64,000 nucleotides of DNA from an uncultured Pantoea sp. (GCA_913778495.1 CAJYVD010000016.1:62001-126000), one strand, 5' to 3'; positions 52,875 through 61,149 are shown, numbered from the stretch's first letter. Made by a program: numbers and translations. The notes: generated from the letters alone by a model not told the origin.

Positions 52875-53894
52875 TTATTTCAGATGCGCCTTAAGTTCCG
52901 CAGATGCCTGGCTAATCGCCGTGCGCACCGTAGGCTCTTTACTTAATGCATTCAGTAAACCGAAGTCGTGGATCATGCCATTGTAGCGGGTCACCGTTAC
53001 CGGCACACCGGCGGCATCCAGCTTGCGACCAAAGGCTTCACCTTCATCGCGCAGCACGTCGAGTTCGGCAGTCTGGATCAGCGTAGGCGGCAAACCGGCC
53101 AGTTGCGCCTCAGTGGCACGCAGCGGAGAAGCCAGAATGTTATTCCGATCTTTATCTGACGTGGTGTAGTTATCCCAGAACCACTTCATCATGTTTCGCG
53201 TCAGGAAATAGCCATTGGCGAATTGCTGATAAGACGCATCATCAAAATGAGCATCGGTAACAGGCCACAGCATCACATCGTAACGAATCGCCGGGGTTTT
53301 ATTTTGTTTGGCCTGCAGCGCGACGGCGGCCACCATGTTGCCTCCCACGCTGTTACCGACCAACGCCAGGCGCTTACCGTCAACGCCAATTTCCGCACCG
53401 TGCTCGGCTACCCACTTAGTTGCTTCATAAGCCTGAGTAATCGCGACCGGGTAATGGGCTTCGGGTGAGGGCTCATAGTTGACAAACACCGCCGCCGCGC
53501 CAGATTCGTTCACAAGGTCTCGCACCAGACGTTCGTGCGTTGGGAAGTCACCCAGTACCCAGCCGCCACCGTGGAAGAACATGAATACCGGGAGCACGCC
53601 GGTTGCGTGTTGGGGTTTAACAATCGTCAGTTTGAGTGGTTTGCCCAATGCTGTGATGGTTTTTTCAGAAATCTGTGCGGGCGGCAGCGCGGCGCCTTGC
53701 TGCGCGCCGGTGAGCACTGCGCGTGCTTCTTTCGGCGTTAAGGTCTCGATGGGCTTGCCGCCGCCGCTGTTGAGAGCTTTAAGAAAGGCGGCGACGCCAA
53801 CGGTAGGTTCAGGCGCATTCTCTACAGGGCTGGCCCATGCTGATGTGATCTGGCTGGCTAACAATAAAGCACCTGCGGTGAGTTTCACGTTCAT
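52875..53894 (-). CDS. Exported alpha/beta-hydrolase (HSL-type esterase)
   Basis: 339-residue esterase of the hormone-sensitive-lipase family. Signal peptide MNVKLTAGALLLASQITSAWA. The oxyanion motif is HGGGW, the nucleophile lies in GNSVGG (in place of the usual GDSAGG), the acid in ELDVLRDEGE and the histidine in GMIHDFGLL. AAGGAAA precedes the ATG. Two near-identical palindromes upstream suggest control by a repressor that is not encoded beside it. Substrate unknown; small acyl esters are typical. Confidence 0.88.
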   Translation of the reverse strand: MNVKLTAGALLLASQITSAWASPVENAPEPTVGVAAFLKALNSGGGKPIETLTPKEARAVLTGAQQGAALPPAQISEKTITALGKPLKLTIVKPQHATGVLPVFMFFHGGGWVLGDFPTHERLVRDLVNESGAAAVFVNYEPSPEAHYPVAITQAYEATKWVAEHGAEIGVDGKRLALVGNSVGGNMVAAVALQAKQNKTPAIRYDVMLWPVTDAHFDDASYQQFANGYFLTRNMMKWFWDNYTTSDKDRNNILASPLRATEAQLAGLPPTLIQTAELDVLRDEGEAFGRKLDAAGVPVTVTRYNGMIHDFGLLNALSKEPTVRTAISQASAELKAHLK

Positions 53895-53916
53895 TTTGAT
53901 TTCCTTGTTTTTGCGA

Positions 53917-53995
53917 TTAAGTAGCGTGCTATTTAGTTTGGCTAAGATGACAGGTGTTTCTTGAATTGTAAACTATTAAATAGTGCGCTATTTAA
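53917..53995. promoter_or_regulatory. Two palindromic operators upstream of the esterase gene
   Basis: TTAAATAGTGCGCTATTTAA at 53976-53995 is a 20-base palindrome with one mismatched pair. A second copy with the same pattern (TTAAGTAGCGTGCTATTTAG) lies at 53917-53936, 59 bases away and 23 bases before the esterase ATG. The form suggests a TetR- or MarR-type repressor. No regulator gene lies in the 360-base gap up to 54255; the only frame there (53961-54200) looks spurious. Confidence 0.65.
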
Positions 53996-54254
53996 ATTTC
54001 ATAACTGGAGCGAGCGTATTGCTGATGGCGAAAAGGCGCCGGAAGCGGCGTGGCGTCTGTATGGGATGGCATTTTTTTTACGATTTACCCACGGGTTAAT
54101 CGATTTCGTGCCAGTTGTTTTTTTGAGCGCTACACTCATCTCTGAACCGCAACTCTGTCAGCGTGTAAAACAGCCTGCATGTGTCCATTTCATGGCATGA
54201 TAGCGACGGGCAATCAGGCTTTTTGATGACTCAAACTCAAGGACTGAATTAACT

Positions 54255-56225
54255 ATGTTTAAGCGTCTTCTCTCTTCTTTGCGCAATAAAGACCAACCCG
54301 CTGATGCCGCACCAGACGAGCCCGCTCAGGAACGGGAGATGATTGTGGCTTACGATGCTCATGGGCAGGAAATGCACATTGAACACAACGAATGGCGTGA
54401 GAAGGTCTTTCTGCCCGATCTGGAAAAGAATTGGGATGATGCAGACGCGTTGTACAACGCGATTTTGATGGGGTTGAAAGACGGATTTGGGTCCGATCTG
54501 GTTGCGGCAGCGGAGCGCCTGGTGGACATTGACCGTAATCCTGAACGAAGTCATACCCTTCACGGCATTGTACTGATGGAAACCGGCCACCTGGATGCGG
54601 CAGAACAAACCCTGCGAGAGGGAATGGATAAATCTGGCGCGACAGGAACCTTACTCACCAATCTGGCAAAAGTGTTTGCCGAGCGCGGTGAGGACAAACG
54701 GGCAGATGAGACGCTCTGGCAGGCTATTCAAACCGATCCGAACCTGGATAACGGCTTACTCTGGTGGGTGAGCATTCAGCGCGAGCGCGGAGGCGAGAAC
54801 GCTTACATTGAGGGATTGCGCAGCGTTGCCGCGATGCCGGGAAGCTGGCGGGCACAGCTCTGGATGGCCCGTTTTTATCTGGAGCATAACGAAACCGACA
54901 AGGCTCGTGCGCTTTATGAAGAGGTGCTGTCGGGCGGACGCTACGATGCTGAGGCGCTGTATATGATCTCTGGCGACCTGGGGAAAAATGGTCAGATTCC
55001 GCTTCTGATTGCCCTCGTGGCACCCCATTACGATATTCAAAAGCACGATCCCAAGGCCGGGATAAATTTACTGCAGGCTTATCTTGAGCAAGGGCAGACG
55101 GATCAGGGACTCACGCTTCTTAACCAGCTGTATGCACTCAATTTTGCCCCGATCAAGCAGCATCTTGATTATTACAGACAAGCGTTTGAAGAGAAACGTT
55201 GCCAAACGGAACCCGTTCAGCAGCTGGTGCCTGATGATGTGAAAATCACAACGTTATCCGTTACGCAGCCCATTTGGCATTACGGCTTATGCAAAGCCGA
55301 CTGGCTGTTTAACCAAAAACCCGAAGAGACAGCGAAGATCGGTTTCTTTGCGTTATCAAAAATACCGGATGGCACCGCAGCCCAGGGCATACAGCGTGAA
55401 GATGAGCTTGGCCGACTGTCGCGTGCAATTCCGCTCTATCTGGCTAAAGCCGTACATTACTGGAGTGATTATGCAGCGTGCACCTATCTTCTGATGGCGG
55501 AGGGCCACGGTCCTGTTCTTACTGGCGAACCGATGGTGGGTGAGGATATTTATGCGATCCTGCCGCCTGACATGAAGTATGTGGTGACGGGAGAAATTGG
55601 CTGCACTGGCGAGGGCGAACAGCGACGTTGGCAGATTGCGTTGTCGCTGTGGAACTGTACCACGCGCAGTAAACAGTTGACCGAAGCTGAAGAGGCAACG
55701 GATGCCGGGTTAGGCAACGTGATGCAGAAGTTGGAGCAAAAATTACTGATGCAGGCCGGCCTGACGCGCGAACACCCCCTGGATGCCTTTTATCAACGTC
55801 CTCCGGCTGACGCGTTGCCTGTCTATCTGACCGGGCTGGGGCAATCGTTAATGCTGACGTTGCTGGCTAACCAACAGGTTCCGTATTCGGAGGTCTGGAA
55901 TGAGCGCGCCATGTTGGACTGGCCGCTGAATATTGTCCGTCACTGGCCATCCCTGACTGCCGCTAAAATCATGTATCTTTCCGGGTTGGGCAAAGCTTTC
56001 GATTATCACTCCGAGGCACTGCCGGGCTACCAAACATCCAGTCTGGAATTGCTGAGAATGGAGAGCATTCAAAGCAGCGTGATTGCAGGACTCGCGCCGC
56101 TGATGTGGAAAATATTTGGCATCGAAGGTGAGATAAACTCACGCAGCCAACCTGTCGCGCCGGAGGCGCAGCAGCGCTATGACGCGTGGTTGCAGCGTGT
56201 AGCGGAAAAGGCGACAACAGGCTAG
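54255..56225 (+). CDS. Large TPR-like protein of unknown function
   Basis: 656 residues, not recognised as a characterised protein. The N-terminus (MFKRLLSSLRNKDQPADAAPDEPAQ) is basic then acidic, with no signal peptide, so it is probably cytoplasmic. TPR-like helical repeats fill about residues 60-300 (LVDIDRNPERSHTLHGIVLMETGHLDAAEQTLREGM; AKVFAERGEDKRADETLWQAIQTDP; ARFYLEHNETDKARALYEEVLSGG). The second half (about 340-640) is a mixed domain that starts WHYGLCKADWLFNQKPEETAKIGFFALS and includes LLMAEGHGPVLTGEPMVGEDIYAILPPDMKYVVTGEIG. It is likely monocistronic. Host-specific or accessory role possible. Confidence 0.72.
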   Translation: MFKRLLSSLRNKDQPADAAPDEPAQEREMIVAYDAHGQEMHIEHNEWREKVFLPDLEKNWDDADALYNAILMGLKDGFGSDLVAAAERLVDIDRNPERSHTLHGIVLMETGHLDAAEQTLREGMDKSGATGTLLTNLAKVFAERGEDKRADETLWQAIQTDPNLDNGLLWWVSIQRERGGENAYIEGLRSVAAMPGSWRAQLWMARFYLEHNETDKARALYEEVLSGGRYDAEALYMISGDLGKNGQIPLLIALVAPHYDIQKHDPKAGINLLQAYLEQGQTDQGLTLLNQLYALNFAPIKQHLDYYRQAFEEKRCQTEPVQQLVPDDVKITTLSVTQPIWHYGLCKADWLFNQKPEETAKIGFFALSKIPDGTAAQGIQREDELGRLSRAIPLYLAKAVHYWSDYAACTYLLMAEGHGPVLTGEPMVGEDIYAILPPDMKYVVTGEIGCTGEGEQRRWQIALSLWNCTTRSKQLTEAEEATDAGLGNVMQKLEQKLLMQAGLTREHPLDAFYQRPPADALPVYLTGLGQSLMLTLLANQQVPYSEVWNERAMLDWPLNIVRHWPSLTAAKIMYLSGLGKAFDYHSEALPGYQTSSLELLRMESIQSSVIAGLAPLMWKIFGIEGEINSRSQPVAPEAQQRYDAWLQRVAEKATTG

Positions 56226-56677
56226 TTTTCAGACGACGAGTTCAGGATAACCTATGCTGTCGTTGAAATCGCCAGGCATGAAAAGCATGTGGAATCTCTT
56301 ATCCGCCTTATGCGTTTTTATCCTGCCTGACGTGAAGGCTGCTCGCGCATTCGGGATGGACAGCACCGCCTTCTGTCCTGACGGCAGGGCAAAGCCAGGT
56401 GCGGCCGAGGCGGCTGTCCGCTGTGCATGCCCGAGAAGCATTCCTGCTTGCGTCCTGAACCTGAGCCGGATCTCGCTCAGGCTGGCTGATTCTGTTTAGC
56501 CCGCCTTTCAGCGCGGGAGGTGATGGTCACGGCGGCCTTTCATTACGGCTGGCGCTAAGCCCGCAGCCGCTCACCAGGATGAACCAATATCGGGATGACA
56601 TCGCAGCATAGTTAGTGAATACAAACTTTCTATTTCATTGCAAAATCATCCCTTATCTCTTACCTACAGGAACCGCG
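56226..56677. other. 452-base gene-free stretch with small hairpins
   Basis: I see no convincing gene; short frames on both strands (for example 56254-56499 plus and 56229-56441 minus) lack ribosome sites and family resemblance. Two inverted repeats are present: CCTGAGC / GCTCAGG at 56460-56481 and CCCGC / GCGGG at 56500-56517. The stretch 56330-56580 is compositionally odd and could be a decayed element. The 3' part holds the leader of the DUF3750 gene. Confidence 0.45.
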
Positions 56678-57469
56678 ATGCTGACCCTGAAAATCTTCAG
56701 TCTCTGTTTTCTCACCGTGATTTTACTGTCGTTAGCGGCAAGCCTGGCACAGGCGACGCGCGGGGGCGATGCCACCGGTCAGGGCGGTTGGGCAACTGCC
56801 CGAAGGGATTCGGCCGGTGTCGCGCCCGATCCACAGGCCAACGCCAGTCAGGCCATCGTTCAGGTCTATGCCGCACCGACATACGGCTGGAAAGGCGCTA
56901 TCGCGGTGCATCCGTGGATTATCTTTAAACGTGCTGGTGAAAGCCGCTATACACGTTACGAAGTCATTAGCTGGGGGAGCGGCGATAAGGTGAGACGTAA
57001 TTCATCGTTGCCTGACGGCTACTGGTATGGGGCAAAACCGCGGCTGTTGGTCGAGCATCGTGGCCCGGATGCGCAAAAACTGATCCCGCAGATTGAAGCC
57101 GCCATAAAATCCTACCCCTGGCCCACGACCTATCATGCCTGGCCCGGGCCAAACAGTAATACTTTTATGGCGCACATTGGTCGCAATGTGCCGGATCTCA
57201 AGCTTGATCTGCCTGCCAACGCCCTGGGAAAAGACTACCGGCCATTATGGCGCCCCGTGGGCTTGCCGCCGTCAGGTCGTGGGGTTCAGGTATCAATACT
57301 TGGCGTCGTGGGCATGACGCTGGGGGCGGAAGAAGGGGTTGAAGTGAATCTTTTGGGACTGAGCGTGGGGATAGGCTTTGCGCCGTTTCGGCTGAGACTG
57401 CCTTTTATTGGCGGTTTAGGAAACAATAATCTGCAGGAAAATAAAATCCGACAGCCGTTTGATGGATGA
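56678..57469 (+). CDS. Exported DUF3750-family protein
   Basis: 263 residues from ATG 56678 (CAGGA seven bases upstream); an open frame extends 63 bases upstream without support. Signal peptide MLTLKIFSLCFLTVILLSLAASLAQA. The conserved family segments are VQVYAAPTYGWKGAIAVHPWIIFKRAGESRYTRYEVISWG, YGAKPRLLVEHRGPDAQKLIPQIEAAIKSYPWPTTYHAWPGPNSNTFMAHIGRNVP and LGVVGMTLGAEEGVEVNLLGLSVGI. The motif with WPGPNSNTF may be an active site (Cys/His/Asn positions suggest an enzyme), but no function is known. Confidence 0.85.
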   Translation: MLTLKIFSLCFLTVILLSLAASLAQATRGGDATGQGGWATARRDSAGVAPDPQANASQAIVQVYAAPTYGWKGAIAVHPWIIFKRAGESRYTRYEVISWGSGDKVRRNSSLPDGYWYGAKPRLLVEHRGPDAQKLIPQIEAAIKSYPWPTTYHAWPGPNSNTFMAHIGRNVPDLKLDLPANALGKDYRPLWRPVGLPPSGRGVQVSILGVVGMTLGAEEGVEVNLLGLSVGIGFAPFRLRLPFIGGLGNNNLQENKIRQPFDG

Positions 57470-57491
57470 CGCGGCAGGCGGAACAGGTTAT

Positions 57492-57525
57492 CCGAAGGTT
57501 GGGCGGCCGCGTAACCCAACTTCGG
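57492..57525. other. Strong inverted repeat after the DUF3750 gene
   Basis: CCGAAGGTTGGG at 57492-57503 pairs with CCCAACTTCGG at 57515-57525, leaving one bulged G and an 11-base loop. It lies between two convergent genes and lacks a clear T run, so it may be a factor-dependent or bidirectional transcription end. Confidence 0.55.
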
Positions 57526-57568
57526 ATTGTCTTGATCGTGGCGGTCCGCCTGAGTCACATCACCCATT

Positions 57569-57748
57569 TTAACAAACGCCAAAATCGCCATCTTCATGGT
57601 AGAGATTTACGCTGTCCGCGTTAACTTCGATTTCTTTTTGAGTAGCATCGTCCACGCGAGCGCACCACAGCGTTTCCCCTTCGGCACGTAGCACCACCAT
57701 TTTGGGGCCGCCCGTTTTCGATTGAACCAGGTCATCAGTTTTAAACAT
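57569..57748 (-). CDS. Small YodC-like protein (DUF2158)
   Basis: 59-residue protein read from the ATG at 57748: MFKTDDLVQSKTGGPKMVV... to DGDFGVC. The N-terminus matches the YodC/DUF2158 family (F-x4-V-x-L/S-KTGGPKMVV), small SH3-like proteins often found near phage or accessory genes. A strong AAAGGAGGA ribosome site lies just upstream of the ATG. Function unknown. Confidence 0.78.
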   Translation of the reverse strand: MFKTDDLVQSKTGGPKMVVLRAEGETLWCARVDDATQKEIEVNADSVNLYHEDGDFGVC

Positions 57749-57893
57749 ACTTCCTCCTTTGTTGACATTGATTTTAGCCCGTCACGTCAGACTGACAATT
57801 TTTTGCGTAACCTTTTCCATTTTAGCCGCAACCTGTTTTACCTGCTGCCCGACAACCTCCATGCTGATCATCTACCGCATTAAGGATAAGTGA

Positions 57894-57909
57894 GTTGTCA
57901 GTTGACAAC
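57894..57909. promoter_or_regulatory. Inverted repeat before the HicA-like/HTH gene pair
   Basis: GTTGTC-AGTT-GACAAC, a perfect six-base inverted repeat, ends 28 bases before the first gene of the pair. Its position suits an operator for the helix-turn-helix protein encoded second, in an autoregulated unit. Further single GACAAC copies occur at 57851 and within the first gene (about 58160). Confidence 0.5.
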
Positions 57910-57937
57910 CCATTAAAAACAAGGAATGATAGGCACC

Positions 57938-58207
57938 ATGGTGGTCAGAAAGCGACATCCCAGCATAGAGATTGAAGCCGCATTATGTTACGCAGAGTTC
58001 CATGGATGGCTGGTGGTTGCTAAAGGCCATCACGCATGGGGCAAAATGTACTGCCCGGCAAATCTGTCGGCGTGCCGCTGTGGTGAATACTGTCTGACCT
58101 GTATCTGGCGCACCCCGAAAAGCGCGCAAAACCATGCCAAAGCGCTACGGCGCGTGGTAGACAACTGTATGGCCACCCGTGAGTGGAAAAAGAGGGAAGG
58201 ATTATGA
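57938..58207 (+). CDS. Small Cys/His-rich protein, HicA-like pattern; possible toxin
   Basis: 89 residues, not recognised as a characterised protein, though similar proteins seem familiar as unnamed partners of HTH genes. It starts VRKRHPSIEIEAALCYAEFHGWLVVAKGHHAWGKMYCP. The pattern helix, GW, beta strand, G-H-H recalls HicA toxins (GW...GSH). Then comes a cysteine array, C-x6-C-x-C-x3-C-x2-C (YCPANLSACRCGEYCLTC), that could bind zinc, and a C-terminal helix with HAKALRRVV. ATG 57938 is preferred over 57926, which abuts the AAGGA ribosome site. Its stop overlaps the next gene's ATG (ATGA). Toxin function is an inference. Confidence 0.68.
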   Translation: MVVRKRHPSIEIEAALCYAEFHGWLVVAKGHHAWGKMYCPANLSACRCGEYCLTCIWRTPKSAQNHAKALRRVVDNCMATREWKKREGL

Positions 58208-58707
58208 CGGACTATCATTTCACCCTGCGGTTTGAACTGCCTGAATCAGCCAAATCCATTGACGCATTACTGGAAAAACTGGCGGAGGCAGGATGCGACG
58301 ACGCGCTGGTCGGTGCCGGTATGGCAGGTAAGCTGGCACTGGAGTTTACGCGCAAAGCAGATTCGGCGAGCCACGCACTCGGCAGTGCGATAGAGGATGT
58401 GCAGTCTGCCATTCCGGGCGCTGTCATGGTTGAAGCCGCACCTGACTTTGTCGGCCTAACTGATGTCGCCGATCTTATCGGCGTATCCCGTCAGAACATG
58501 CGTAAACTGATGGTCACGCACAGCAAACAGTTTCCGCTGCCGGTTCACGATGGCAAAACAGCCATCTGGCATTTAGCCGATGTGCTGGAGTGGCTGGCAC
58601 AGCGTAATCACTACCAACTGCCTGCGGTCACCTGTGAGCTGGCACAGGTGACGCGTCGGCTTAACGTGATGGGATCCCTGCAGCGCTACGGTTATCAACA
58701 TTCGTGA
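58204..58707 (+). CDS. Helix-turn-helix protein, possible antitoxin/autorepressor
   Basis: 167 residues from ATG 58204 (GGAAGGATT upstream). The N-terminal half (about 1-80) has an alternating strand-helix pattern (YHFTLRFELP, SIDALLEKLAEAGCDDALVG, KLALEFTRKADSASHALGSAIEDVQSAIPGAVMVEAAP), and the middle is a MerR/AlpA-like helix-turn-helix (LTDVADLIGVSRQNMRKLMV) followed by WHLADVLEWL. It is coupled to the HicA-like gene by a four-base overlap, and the inverted repeat upstream may be its operator. It ends exactly where the convergent mgtE ends. The pair looks like a toxin-antitoxin unit, unproven. Confidence 0.75.
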   Translation: MTDYHFTLRFELPESAKSIDALLEKLAEAGCDDALVGAGMAGKLALEFTRKADSASHALGSAIEDVQSAIPGAVMVEAAPDFVGLTDVADLIGVSRQNMRKLMVTHSKQFPLPVHDGKTAIWHLADVLEWLAQRNHYQLPAVTCELAQVTRRLNVMGSLQRYGYQHS

Positions 58708-60141
58708 TCAGTGCGGTATCAGAAAGAGTGTCGCCAGGCCCAGAAAAATAAAGAAACCACCCGTATCGGTGATGGCGGTAATCAAGACGCTTGAGCCCAC
58801 GGCGGGATCGCGTTTCATTTTCGTCATGACCAGCGGCACCATGACGCCCATAACCGCAGCCAGCAGGAGATTCAGCACCATCGCCAGCATCATGACGCCG
58901 CCCAGCGCCATGTTATCGTACATGAGCCATGTCACTCCGCCCATAATCGCGCCCCAGAACAAGCCGTTAATCAACGCGACGCCGAGTTCACGCATAAACA
59001 GGAACGAAAAGTTGCCCGGCTCAACCTGATGCAGGGCCAGGGCGCGAACAATCATGGTGATGGTCTGATTACCGGTGTTCCCACCAATCCCGGCAATAAT
59101 CGGCATGAGCGTAGCAAGGGCGACAATCTGCGAGATAGTGCCTTCAAACAAACCAATGACGCGCGAGGCAATAAATGCCGTACACAAATTGATTGCCAGC
59201 CATGCCCAGCGGTTGCGCACGGATTTGCGCACCGGCGCGAAAACATCTTCTTCCTGGCTGATCCCGCCCATTTTTCGGATATTGCTTTCGTTCTCTTTGT
59301 TAACCAGATCAACAACATCTTCAATGGTTATGCGACCGATGAGTTTACCCTGTGCGTCGGTGACCGCCGCTGAGATCAGGTTGTAACGTTCAAAGGCACT
59401 GGCTGCATCTTCGGCTTTATCATCAAGCTGAAACGTGGTGGGATGCGAATTCATCACGTCGCTGACCATGGTCTTGGGTTTGTTCAGCAGGATATCGGTT
59501 AACAGCAGTTCGCCCAGCAGCTGGTTGTTTTCATTGGTGATAAAGATTTTGTCTGTACCGTCCGGCATGCTTTTGCCTTTACGCAAAAAGCGCTGCACTG
59601 TGGCTAAGGTCACATCCTCGCGCACCGTGAGGATATTGAAGTCCATAATCCGACCCACACGATCCCGGTCAAACTGCATTACGCTCAGGATGCGGGCGCG
59701 CAGATTGGGCTCAAGCGAGGTCAGCAGGCGTCCGGTGAGGTCGCGTGGCAGGTAACGTACCAGCCAGGCCTGATCGTCTATGTCCAGGGGTTCCATAGCC
59801 TGCAGGATGGCGCGATCGCTCATCGCTTCGGTCAGGCTGTCCCAGACGGTTTCAGAGGCTTCAACCAGCACATGACCGCGTTTTTCACCCGGTACCAGGC
59901 TCCAGAGTGCCAGACGCGCTTCTTCAGGCAAGGCTTCAAGAATATCGGCAAGGTCAGCGGCATGAAGTTGGTTGATGTCTTGCTGAAGAATTTCATGATT
60001 TAACGCATTTTCACGTTGCTGCTCAGCGGTGAGATGGCTGGCTTTATCCAGCAATTCATCCACCAGATCGTGCTCATTGAGCAGCAGCGTCAGAATACGA
60101 TGACGAATTTCACTTAAACGTTGAGTGTGTGAGGCCGACAC
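58708..60141 (-). CDS. mgtE: Magnesium transporter MgtE
   Basis: 477-residue Mg2+ channel. The cytoplasmic N-domain (helical, ADLADILEALPEEARLALWSLV) is followed by two CBS repeats (about residues 145-260, GELLLTDILLNKPKTMVSDVMNSHP; GRITIEDVVDLVNKENE), a plug helix and five membrane segments beginning RNRWAWLAINLCTAFIASRVIGLFEG, with the pore motif GIGGNTGNQT. E. coli K-12 has no mgtE; Pantoea, Erwinia and Serratia relatives do. No Mg2+ riboswitch is visible in the short leader. Confidence 0.95.
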   Translation of the reverse strand: MSASHTQRLSEIRHRILTLLLNEHDLVDELLDKASHLTAEQQRENALNHEILQQDINQLHAADLADILEALPEEARLALWSLVPGEKRGHVLVEASETVWDSLTEAMSDRAILQAMEPLDIDDQAWLVRYLPRDLTGRLLTSLEPNLRARILSVMQFDRDRVGRIMDFNILTVREDVTLATVQRFLRKGKSMPDGTDKIFITNENNQLLGELLLTDILLNKPKTMVSDVMNSHPTTFQLDDKAEDAASAFERYNLISAAVTDAQGKLIGRITIEDVVDLVNKENESNIRKMGGISQEEDVFAPVRKSVRNRWAWLAINLCTAFIASRVIGLFEGTISQIVALATLMPIIAGIGGNTGNQTITMIVRALALHQVEPGNFSFLFMRELGVALINGLFWGAIMGGVTWLMYDNMALGGVMMLAMVLNLLLAAVMGVMVPLVMTKMKRDPAVGSSVLITAITDTGGFFIFLGLATLFLIPH

Positions 60142-60265
60142 ATTGCATCCCTATAGTCTGAAAGCACCTGCACGAAGTGTAGCGTTTTGACCGAAAAAGG
60201 GATGTAAAAAATGGCGCTGATGCGGGGGATCGCGCGTCGATTAATCAGGTTATGACATCTTAGGA

Positions 60266-60451
60266 TTAACGGCTGTCAGAAAGCGTGGTGATCGCCGGAG
60301 GAGAGTCGGTTTGTTTTTGCTGATGATGCTCGAAAGCCGCGGGCAGGATAAAGACGAGGCGACTAAACAGAATGATAAAACTGATGAGTAAAACAATCCG
60401 CGTCATGCTGACGCTTTTTTTACGTCTTCGTGGAGAAAGGGCGCTGTTCAC
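60266..60451 (-). CDS. yfgG: Small membrane protein YfgG
   Basis: 61-residue protein with a basic N-terminus (RRRKKSVSMTR) and one membrane helix (IVLLISFIILFSRLVFILPA), then HHQQKQT. SMTRIVLLISFI and HHQ match E. coli YfgG, and the location near ppx fits. The start is GTG 60451 (AGGAA nine bases upstream); ATG 60406 inside would leave only the helix. In E. coli YfgG is linked to tolerance of nickel and cobalt. Confidence 0.85.
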   Translation of the reverse strand: MNSALSPRRRKKSVSMTRIVLLISFIILFSRLVFILPAAFEHHQQKQTDSPPAITTLSDSR

Positions 60452-60549
60452 GCAGTGTAATTCCTGTAAAAACCCAAGACGGGCGACAGCAATATTTAGT
60501 CACAGTCGCCCGCTGAAATCAACCGCTGTTTAAAAAAAATACAACAATG

Positions 60550-61149
60550 TTAATAACTGGCTTTCTGCGCCAGGAGCGTCGCAAACCGGCAGTTTATCCG
60601 GTTGCCATTTTCATCTTTGCGATGTAACTGACCCCAGTTTTCGTTGTACTTCACAATGTGCCAGTTGCGATAGTAATGACTTAACTCGCCGGATTTAAAG
60701 GCAAAAGTGAAGTCAGACGGACAGGGTGCATCCTCGGTATTCATGGCGGCAACAATCAGGTTGAAGCCATTTTTCACGGTGCAGGCCTGCATATCGGCAA
60801 TAAGCTGGGGGATCGTTTCCGGCTTTAAAAACATCATCACCACCGTAGAGAGCGCCAGCTGGTAGGCGCCGTTGAAACGCACCTGGTTTAAATCCTGCTG
60901 CGCCGTATGAATGCCAGTCAGCCCTTCGGCGGTAATAATCTGATTCAGGCGTGACAGGCTTGCCGGATTATGGTCCCAGGCCGTCACGTCGAAGCCATGT
61001 TGATTCAGAAACAGCGTGTTGCGCCCGCTTCCGCATCCCAGGTCAAGCGCTTTGCCGGGCGTCAGCTTAGGCAAGGCGTCGACCACTTCAGAATGGGTGG
61101 GCGTTAAGCCGTAGGTATCGGCAAAATAATGTTCAGTTCGTAATGTCAT
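60550..61149 (-). CDS. tehB: Tellurite methyltransferase TehB-like
   Basis: 199-residue SAM-dependent methyltransferase. Motif I is LDLGCGSGRNTLFLNQHGFDVTAWDHN, and the downstream FAFKSGELSHYYRNWHIVKYNENWGQLHRKDENGNRI follows E. coli TehB. ATG 61149 aligns exactly with the TehB N-terminus (MTLRTEHYF versus MIIRDENYF); ATG 61155 and a further upstream start are alternatives. It lies where E. coli carries yfgF, between yfgG and ppx. tehA is not beside it. Confidence 0.85.
   Translation of the reverse strand: MTLRTEHYFADTYGLTPTHSEVVDALPKLTPGKALDLGCGSGRNTLFLNQHGFDVTAWDHNPASLSRLNQIITAEGLTGIHTAQQDLNQVRFNGAYQLALSTVVMMFLKPETIPQLIADMQACTVKNGFNLIVAAMNTEDAPCPSDFTFAFKSGELSHYYRNWHIVKYNENWGQLHRKDENGNRINCRFATLLAQKASY

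Noticed and set aside
53961-54200. 79-codon plus-strand frame that could have been the missing regulator of the esterase
   Set aside because: It starts inside the AT-rich operator region, has no helix-turn-helix and no ribosome site.
56254-56499. 81-codon frame after the TPR gene, and the 70-codon frame opposite it
   Set aside because: No family resemblance, weak starts, and both overlap hairpins; treated as non-coding.
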